From: Bryobacteraceae bacterium
Lineage (GTDB): Bacteria; Acidobacteriota; Terriglobia; Bryobacterales; Bryobacteraceae
Assembly (NCBI GenBank): GCA_025927575.1
Contig: JAICLJ010000001.1
Coordinates: 1 to 64,000 of the forward strand
Direction: 5' to 3'
Length of the DNA stretch: 64,000 nucleotides
Shown here: positions 57,963-64,000 of the stretch, piece by piece
Layout: each line of letters opens with the position of its first letter
Numbering within the stretch: the stretch's first letter is position 1
Made by a program: the position numbers and the translations under genes
Notes under the pieces: generated by a model
Told to the model about the DNA's origin: nothing
Seen by the model: only the letters and a program-made list of their open reading frames with translations
The model's database searches: none

Positions 57963-59102
57963 TCACGCCGCTACAGGTTTCCTCAGCGCCGGCCGGAGCA
58001 CCAAATTCACCAGTACCATGAGTACCGAGAAAATCGGCAACAGCAGCAGGCCGTTCTCAAGATTTCCATTCGTCGGACCAGAGATTTTCCCGATCATCGG
58101 CGAACTGACCGCCAACCCGATCCAGCCAAACGTTATGGCAATTCCCGTTGCACTTGCCGTGCCACGCGGAAAAGCATCGCCCACCATTGCCAAAACCGTC
58201 GGAAACATCGGCGCCATCGCCAGGCCCACGCAGAAGACAATCACCGCGACGATGACCGGTGACGCGACGTGAAGCATGGCAAACGTCATGATCGCCATAA
58301 AGATCGCCGCGGCAAATGTCACCGAGATAGCCGACACCTTGATCAGAATCCGTGAAACGATCAAGCGGCCGACGAGTAATCCGAACGCAAACCCGAAGCC
58401 CACGACGTTGGAGGCAGTCGTGGCATTGAGGCCGACCGCCGGAGACACGAGATAGATTTTCAGCCAGTTCCAGATGCCGACTTCGCAGGCAACGTATAAG
58501 AAGAGGAAGAACGACAGCAGCAGGAGCGTGGGATGGCCGAGCAACCTCACGGCTTCGGACATCTTAAAGGCCGATTCGCCGGATGGCGCCGGCATTCTGG
58601 TGATCACGTGAATGATCAGCGTCACTGTAGTTAGCGATGCCACGATGTAACAAAGCTCATCGCCGTTCATGTAGCCCGAGAAGAAGGGAGTAATGATGCC
58701 GCCTAAACCAAAGAAGAGATTTAGAAAATTCAGAACGGAGGCGCGGCGCTGCTCATTCACTCCGCCAGCAAGAGCAGTCGCTCCGGTCACAACCGTGCCG
58801 CCGCCCAGCCCCAGGATGAAATATACAACCAGCAAAACGCCGTAGCTTCCAGCGCTCGGCAGCCAAAACAACGAGATCGCCACAAGCCCCAGGCCCGCCG
58901 TAAGGGCTGTTTTGTTTCCCTTAATGTCGATGACCGGACCGGCGGCCAACGAGGCCACCACCAACCCCAGCGCCTGCACAAGAGCAAGCACGCCGTTCTG
59001 ATCGCCCGTCAGATGATACGAAGGCATCAAAGCGCCAAGCATCGGCGCAACAAGTCCATAGACAAGGATCGCGAGAATAGCAGCCAATATCAGCATTCGC
59101 AA
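57963..59102 (-). CDS. MFS transporter
   Basis: 12-TM-like hydrophobic pattern; GLGGGTVVTGATALAGG, VFCVGLAMAPMFPTVLAMVGD. Confidence 0.88.
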   Translation of the reverse strand: MRMLILAAILAILVYGLVAPMLGALMPSYHLTGDQNGVLALVQALGLVVASLAAGPVIDIKGNKTALTAGLGLVAISLFWLPSAGSYGVLLVVYFILGLGGGTVVTGATALAGGVNEQRRASVLNFLNLFFGLGGIITPFFSGYMNGDELCYIVASLTTVTLIIHVITRMPAPSGESAFKMSEAVRLLGHPTLLLLSFFLFLYVACEVGIWNWLKIYLVSPAVGLNATTASNVVGFGFAFGLLVGRLIVSRILIKVSAISVTFAAAIFMAIMTFAMLHVASPVIVAVIVFCVGLAMAPMFPTVLAMVGDAFPRGTASATGIAITFGWIGLAVSSPMIGKISGPTNGNLENGLLLLPIFSVLMVLVNLVLRPALRKPVAA

Positions 59103-59195
59103 AATGGTAGCAGATAAGGGGGCGTAGCGACAGTACTGGCGTGTAAAGAAACAAAAAGAACCGGCTCGGGATCAAACAAGTGCGGAGGTCCGGCA

Positions 59196-59729
59196 ATGAG
59201 CATTAACAAAGTCCTTGTGATCGTTTGTTTTGTGACCGTACCGGTATTGCTATCCTCCTGCACGGAGAACAATCGGTCGAACGCCGATATTTACGCCAAA
59301 GATATTCAGAAGGAAGCGAAAGATGCGGCCAGAAAAGCGGATCAAGCCGCCAAAGAGCTGGCGCATGCGGCGAAGCGAGAGGCGCGCGAACTCGATCAGC
59401 ACGCTCAGGATGTGATGAATGGCCCGGCGGCGGATAAAGCCGCTCAAAAGCTTCACTCTGCCGCGCGCGATGCGCGGCGGGCGGGAAACGAAACGAAAGA
59501 CGAAGCCGGGCGGCTGGCGCTGATTACTAAGGTGAAGTCGGCGCTCATCAACGACGTCGGATTGAAAACCGTCACCAAAATCGATGTGGATGCAGCCGGT
59601 CACGTCGTAACGCTTTACGGCACGGTTCCAACAGTCGACGATAAACGGCGCGCCGAAGCCACCGTCAGCTCGATGAGCGGCGTAGAGCAGGTGATCGACA
59701 AATTGCTGGTGGAGGCCCCGGCATCGTAG
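59196..59729 (+). CDS. BON-domain lipoprotein with Ala/Lys-rich helix
   Basis: Lipobox VLLSSC; ALITKVKSALINDVGLKTVTKIDVDAAGHVVTLYGTVPTVDDKRRAEATVSSMSGV. Confidence 0.88.
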   Translation: MSINKVLVIVCFVTVPVLLSSCTENNRSNADIYAKDIQKEAKDAARKADQAAKELAHAAKREARELDQHAQDVMNGPAADKAAQKLHSAARDARRAGNETKDEAGRLALITKVKSALINDVGLKTVTKIDVDAAGHVVTLYGTVPTVDDKRRAEATVSSMSGVEQVIDKLLVEAPAS

Positions 59730-59743
59730 AGGCGATAGTCTGG

Positions 59744-60895
59744 TCACAATTTCTGAAGCAGCCTGGCCAACAGCGCGGTGCGATCCGCAATGCGATCCAC
59801 CAGAATGCTTTCGTTGATCGCGTGAGCCCCTTCGCCCACCCCTCCCAAGCCATCCAAGGTCGGTGTTCCAGCGGCAGCCGTAAAATTGCCGTCCGACCCT
59901 CCGCCGGTCGACGACTCCTCCAAGTTGACTCCGAGATCCACAGCTAATTCTTTCGCACGCCCGAAAAGCGCGGCGATTGCCTTGGTACGCTCCATAGGCG
60001 GTCGGTTTAGACCTCCCGTGACTGTGAGGCGGCAGCGCTTATCGACTGGCCTGAGCTTCTGAAATTGTTTCGTCAACCGGGCGGCATCGCGTTCACGCAC
60101 AACACGAACGTCGATCGCGACCTCCGCCTCAGCGGCCACGACATTGGTTCGAGTGCCGCCGCTGATGAGCCCGGGGTTCACCGTAATGCCCCGCCCCAGA
60201 TCCGTAAAGCCTGCAATCTTCTCAATTTGTCGCGCCAGTTCGACGATCGCGCTGGCGCCGTTGGTGAAATCCACTCCGGCGTGAGCGGCCTGACCCTGCA
60301 CACGTAAATTGAAAGCGCCCACGCCTTTGCGAGATGTCTTCAGCTTTCCTGCCAGTCCCGCGCCTGGCTCCAGCACGAGCACGGCGGCGCTGTTCCTCGC
60401 CTCGGCCTCCGTCATTGCGCGCGAAGATTCGCTGCCTACCTCTTCGTCGGACACCACCAAAAGCGCGACACGGCGATCGACCGGCACGTCCAGTTCGCGG
60501 AGCATGCGGACGGCATACAGGAAAAAAGCGAGACCCGCCTTCATGTCGAGAACCCCCGGCCCCCATAGCCGCCCGCCCTCCTGGCGAAACGGCATTTGCC
60601 GGATCGTCCCAAGAGGCCATACGGTATCGGAGTGGCCGAGCGCGAGCAGTTGCCCGTCTTTCCGTTTTCCTCGCCGTTTCCCTGGCAGCTTGAATTCGAT
60701 TCGCGCATGCTTTCCAAAGTGGGCCGGGCGGAAGACTTCCGCAGAGCCAAAGTCGCGCGTCCGGTCGATCAACAAATCGACAAACCGGTTTACCGCCTTC
60801 GGTTCATTGCTCGGCGATTCGCACTCGACCATCTCGCGCAAAAGCGCCATGATCTGCTTTTGACGGGCGGCTGCATAGCTCAGGAACGGGTGCAT
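59744..60895 (-). CDS. M20 family metallopeptidase
   Basis: [62 protein letters not shown]. Confidence 0.94.
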   Translation of the reverse strand: MHPFLSYAAARQKQIMALLREMVECESPSNEPKAVNRFVDLLIDRTRDFGSAEVFRPAHFGKHARIEFKLPGKRRGKRKDGQLLALGHSDTVWPLGTIRQMPFRQEGGRLWGPGVLDMKAGLAFFLYAVRMLRELDVPVDRRVALLVVSDEEVGSESSRAMTEAEARNSAAVLVLEPGAGLAGKLKTSRKGVGAFNLRVQGQAAHAGVDFTNGASAIVELARQIEKIAGFTDLGRGITVNPGLISGGTRTNVVAAEAEVAIDVRVVRERDAARLTKQFQKLRPVDKRCRLTVTGGLNRPPMERTKAIAALFGRAKELAVDLGVNLEESSTGGGSDGNFTAAAGTPTLDGLGGVGEGAHAINESILVDRIADRTALLARLLQKL

Positions 60896-60930
60896 CGGCT
60901 GTTATAATAGCGGCTTCGCCGCCTAAACCC

Positions 60931-61407
60931 ATGATGGACATTCAGGAGATCCGCGAAATATTACCGCATCGGTATCCGATGCTGATGGTGGATCGCATTC
61001 TTGAGATGGGCGACGATCACATCGTTGGAATTAAGAATGTCACGGGAAACGAGCCGCACTTCATGGGACACTTTCCTCATTTTCCCGTGATGCCGGGCGT
61101 CCTGATCATCGAAGCGATGGCGCAAGTGGCCGGAGTGCTGGTGCTGAAATCGATTCCGAATCGCAACGAGAAGCTGGTGCTTCTGGCTTCCGTCGAAGAA
61201 GCGAAGTTCCGTAAGCCCGTAGTGCCTGGCGATCAGCTCCGCATCGAGATGACGCTGACCCGAAGAAAAGCTACCGTCGCCAAGATGCAGGGCATCGCAA
61301 CAGTGGATGGGACGACTGTGGCTGAGGCCGTGGTCATGTGCAAGCTCGCCGACAAGCCGGCGTCCGACCGCGCGGATGCGAAAGAGCCCGAACCGCAGCT
61401 CACATAA
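60931..61407 (+). CDS. fabZ: 3-hydroxyacyl-ACP dehydratase FabZ
   Basis: [20 protein letters not shown]...[30 protein letters not shown]. Confidence 0.97.
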   Translation: MMDIQEIREILPHRYPMLMVDRILEMGDDHIVGIKNVTGNEPHFMGHFPHFPVMPGVLIIEAMAQVAGVLVLKSIPNRNEKLVLLASVEEAKFRKPVVPGDQLRIEMTLTRRKATVAKMQGIATVDGTTVAEAVVMCKLADKPASDRADAKEPEPQLT

Positions 61408-61415
61408 CAACGCGG

Positions 61416-62192
61416 ATGGCGATCCACCCCACTGCCATAGTAGATCCAAAAGCTGAAATCGCCCCCGATGCGGAGATCGGCCCCTATTGCGTTGTAGGCT
61501 CCGGCGTCGTTATTGGAGCACGCACTCATCTGATGGCCAGCGTGTTCCTCGAAGGACGCCTCGATATCGGCGAAGACAACATTTTCTATCCGTATTCGAC
61601 CGTCGGTGTGGCCCCGCAGGACCTGAAGTATAGAGGTGAGGCGTCGGGGACACGCATTGGCCACCGAAACAAGATCCGTGAATTCGTGACGATCCATCGC
61701 GGCACCGAAGGCGGCGGAATGCTAACCTCCATCGGCAACGATAATCTGCTGATGGCCTACGTGCATGTGGCTCACGATGTCATTCTCAGCGACCACATTG
61801 TGCTGGCGAATGGCGTCACGTTCGCGGGCCATGTGCGCGTGGATGAGTGGGCCAACATCGGCGGTCACTGCGGCATCCACCAGTTCTGCCACATCGGACG
61901 GCACGCAATGGTAGGCAGCTACAGCGTCATCAACCAGAACGTGCTGCCATTTTCAACAATCGCGACCAAACGTGAAACCGGTGTTTTCGGCGCGAACCGG
62001 ATCGGGCTTGAACGGCGCGGCTTTGCCGCCGGCCAGATTGAGCCCCTGCAGAACGCTTTTCGCATATTGACCAGAGCCGGATTGAATACGTCGCAGGCGC
62101 TCGATCGCATCTGTGAGGAAATTCCGCAAACCCCCGAGGTCGAGGAACTGCTCGAGTTTATTCGCGATTCAAAGCAGGGGTTCATCAAATGA
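61416..62192 (+). CDS. lpxA: Acyl-ACP--UDP-N-acetylglucosamine O-acyltransferase
   Basis: MAIHPTAIVDPKAEIAPDAEIGPYCVVG hexapeptide repeats; NKIREFVTIHRGTEGGG. Confidence 0.96.
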   Translation: MAIHPTAIVDPKAEIAPDAEIGPYCVVGSGVVIGARTHLMASVFLEGRLDIGEDNIFYPYSTVGVAPQDLKYRGEASGTRIGHRNKIREFVTIHRGTEGGGMLTSIGNDNLLMAYVHVAHDVILSDHIVLANGVTFAGHVRVDEWANIGGHCGIHQFCHIGRHAMVGSYSVINQNVLPFSTIATKRETGVFGANRIGLERRGFAAGQIEPLQNAFRILTRAGLNTSQALDRICEEIPQTPEVEELLEFIRDSKQGFIK

Positions 62193-63031
62193 CCCCAGAG
62201 ATCGGCTCTGAACGGTATGGCTTAATCGCTGGAAATGGCCGGTTTCCCGTTCTCGCGCTCGAAACCGCGCGCCGTCTCGGCCACAGCATCGTCGTTATCG
62301 CCATCGAAAATGAGGCAACGCCGGAAATCGAAGCCCTGGGCGCGCCGGTCCACTGGATCACGATTGCGCAGCTTGGCAAACTGATCGATATCCTGCAGCG
62401 CGAAGGCATTCGCGAAGTGATGATGACCGGGCAGGTGAAACACGCGAGCATTTTCTCGTCGCTGACTCCCGACTGGCGTCTGCTGAAATTACTGACATCT
62501 CTGAAAGAGAAGAACACCAGTTCGCTCATCGGAGGCATCCAAAAGATTCTGCGCGGCGAAGGCATTGAACTTGTGGATTCCACGCGTTTGCTCAAGCCGC
62601 TGCTCGCGGAAGAGGGAATTCTCACTCGAAGAAAACCGACCAAAGAGGAAGAGAGGGACATTCGCTATGGGCGCCGGGTCGCCCAGGCGCTCGCGTCCGT
62701 CGATATTGGCCAGAGCGTCGCGATCAGCGAAAAAGCCTGCGTCGCTGCCGAGGCGATGGAGGGCACGGACGCGATGCTGCGGCGCGCCGCCACCCTGACG
62801 AACGGCAAACCGCTGCGGCTCGTGAAGGTGTCTCGCGGACGAGCGCATATGCTCTTCGACGTCCCTGTCGTGGGGCCGCGCACCATCGAGATTATGGTCG
62901 AAACCGGAACGACTGCATTGGCGATGGATGCCGGCCGGACACTGGTGATCGACAAGGCGGAATTCCTCGAAGGCGCCAATACCGCATCCATCGCCGTTGC
63001 CGGCTATCCATCGCAGGAACAATCCCAGTGA
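62189..63031 (+). CDS. lpxI: UDP-2,3-diacylglucosamine diphosphatase LpxI
   Basis: YGLIAGNGRFPVLALETARRLGHSIVVIAIENEATPE...MTGQVKHASIF; ATGA overlap with lpxA. Confidence 0.93.
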   Translation: MTPEIGSERYGLIAGNGRFPVLALETARRLGHSIVVIAIENEATPEIEALGAPVHWITIAQLGKLIDILQREGIREVMMTGQVKHASIFSSLTPDWRLLKLLTSLKEKNTSSLIGGIQKILRGEGIELVDSTRLLKPLLAEEGILTRRKPTKEEERDIRYGRRVAQALASVDIGQSVAISEKACVAAEAMEGTDAMLRRAATLTNGKPLRLVKVSRGRAHMLFDVPVVGPRTIEIMVETGTTALAMDAGRTLVIDKAEFLEGANTASIAVAGYPSQEQSQ

Positions 63032-63996
63032 GCGCAATCCGGGTCGCTGTTATCGGAGCCGGCGCGTTCGGGCGCAATCATATTCGCATTGCAGGCCAAC
63101 TGCCCGGCGTCGAATTGGCCGGCATCCTCGACATCGACCACGAGCGAGCGCAGCGGGTTGCTGAGGAGCATCACACCACGGCATTCACGACAATGGACGA
63201 AGCAACCTCGGCGATCGATGCCGCCATTGTCGTCACTCCCACCAGCACTCACGAAGAGATAGCTTCACAGCTCCTCCGGGCAGGCGTGGATGTGCTCGTT
63301 GAGAAACCCATCGCCGATTCGTCATCCGCCGGAGAACGGCTGACGGAGTTAGCCGAAAAGAAAGGGCGGATTCTGCAGGCCGGCCATCTCGAACGATTCA
63401 ACCCCGCGGTAACAGCGATCGAGCGAGTCGTGACCCTCCCGCTTTTTTTTGAAGTTCACCGCCTCAGCATGTTCACGCCGCGCAGCCTGGATATCGATGT
63501 CGTCCTCGATCTGATGATTCACGATCTCGACATTGTCTTAAACCTGACCCGCGAGGAGCCTTCGGAAATTCGCGCCGCCGGCATCTCGGTGCTGTCCGCC
63601 AATGTCGACATCGCGAACGTTCGGCTGGCGTTTCCGGGCGGATGCGTGGCCAACCTCACGGCGAGCCGGGTATCCACCGAAAAGGTGCGTAAACTGCGCC
63701 TGTTTCAACCAAATCAGTACATTTCCCTCGATTATGCGCGACAGGATGCGCTTTCGTTCGCCGTTCGCCCCCAAACGTCTGGAAAGCCCGACATCGGGTT
63801 CTCATCGTTGCCGGTGGAAAAGGCCGAGCCTCTGCATCTCGAGCTAGAGGCATTCTTCGCGTGCGTGCGGACCCGTTCGAAGCCCCGCGTCGACGGGCGC
63901 CAAGCCACAGCCGCGCTGCGCGTCGCCGAAGCTATCCTTGATAACATTAAGGAACACGGGGACTTAGTAAGAGAGACGATCCGGCGCCGGGCGTGA
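63028..63996 (+). CDS. Gfo/Idh/MocA family oxidoreductase
   Basis: IRVAVIGAGAFGRNHIRIAGQLPGVELAGILDIDHERAQRVAEEH...VDVLVEKPIADS; GTGA overlap with lpxI. Confidence 0.92.
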   Translation: MSAIRVAVIGAGAFGRNHIRIAGQLPGVELAGILDIDHERAQRVAEEHHTTAFTTMDEATSAIDAAIVVTPTSTHEEIASQLLRAGVDVLVEKPIADSSSAGERLTELAEKKGRILQAGHLERFNPAVTAIERVVTLPLFFEVHRLSMFTPRSLDIDVVLDLMIHDLDIVLNLTREEPSEIRAAGISVLSANVDIANVRLAFPGGCVANLTASRVSTEKVRKLRLFQPNQYISLDYARQDALSFAVRPQTSGKPDIGFSSLPVEKAEPLHLELEAFFACVRTRSKPRVDGRQATAALRVAEAILDNIKEHGDLVRETIRRRA

Positions 63997-64000
63997 ACGC

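Overview
High-GC bacterial chromosome segment, dense in both strands. Gene content suggests an Acidobacteriota genome (inference from Oar-like TonB receptor, acidobacterial-type VWA protein, BshA and overall content; not tested). Housekeeping genes include tuf (5' end), tRNA-Tyr, tRNA-Thr, tRNA-Lys, anmK-mutS, gdhA, recO-glyQ-glyS-ppdK, mutL, bshA and fabZ-lpxA-lpxI. The main candidate for an undescribed system is an eight-gene co-directional locus on the minus strand (36593-50268): GH57-like glycoside hydrolase, three consecutive APH/choline-kinase-fold proteins, an ABC exporter, a dual-specificity-type phosphatase, a TonB/Oar-like receptor and a VWA protein, with gaps of 38 bp or less. Two of the three kinase-like proteins lack the catalytic Asp (HGR and HGQ instead of HGD); the third keeps HGD and has two predicted N-terminal membrane helices. 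About 30-36.6 kb is an accessory region with an ECF sigma/ChrR-like pair, a degraded gene zone (DoxX, SDR and enoyl-CoA hydratase fragments), a duplicated operator-like hairpin and an IS91-type transposase remnant. Several dispersed hairpin repeats and one 58-aa zinc-ribbon ORF missing from the supplied track were also found. All family calls come from reading the translations; no database search was run.
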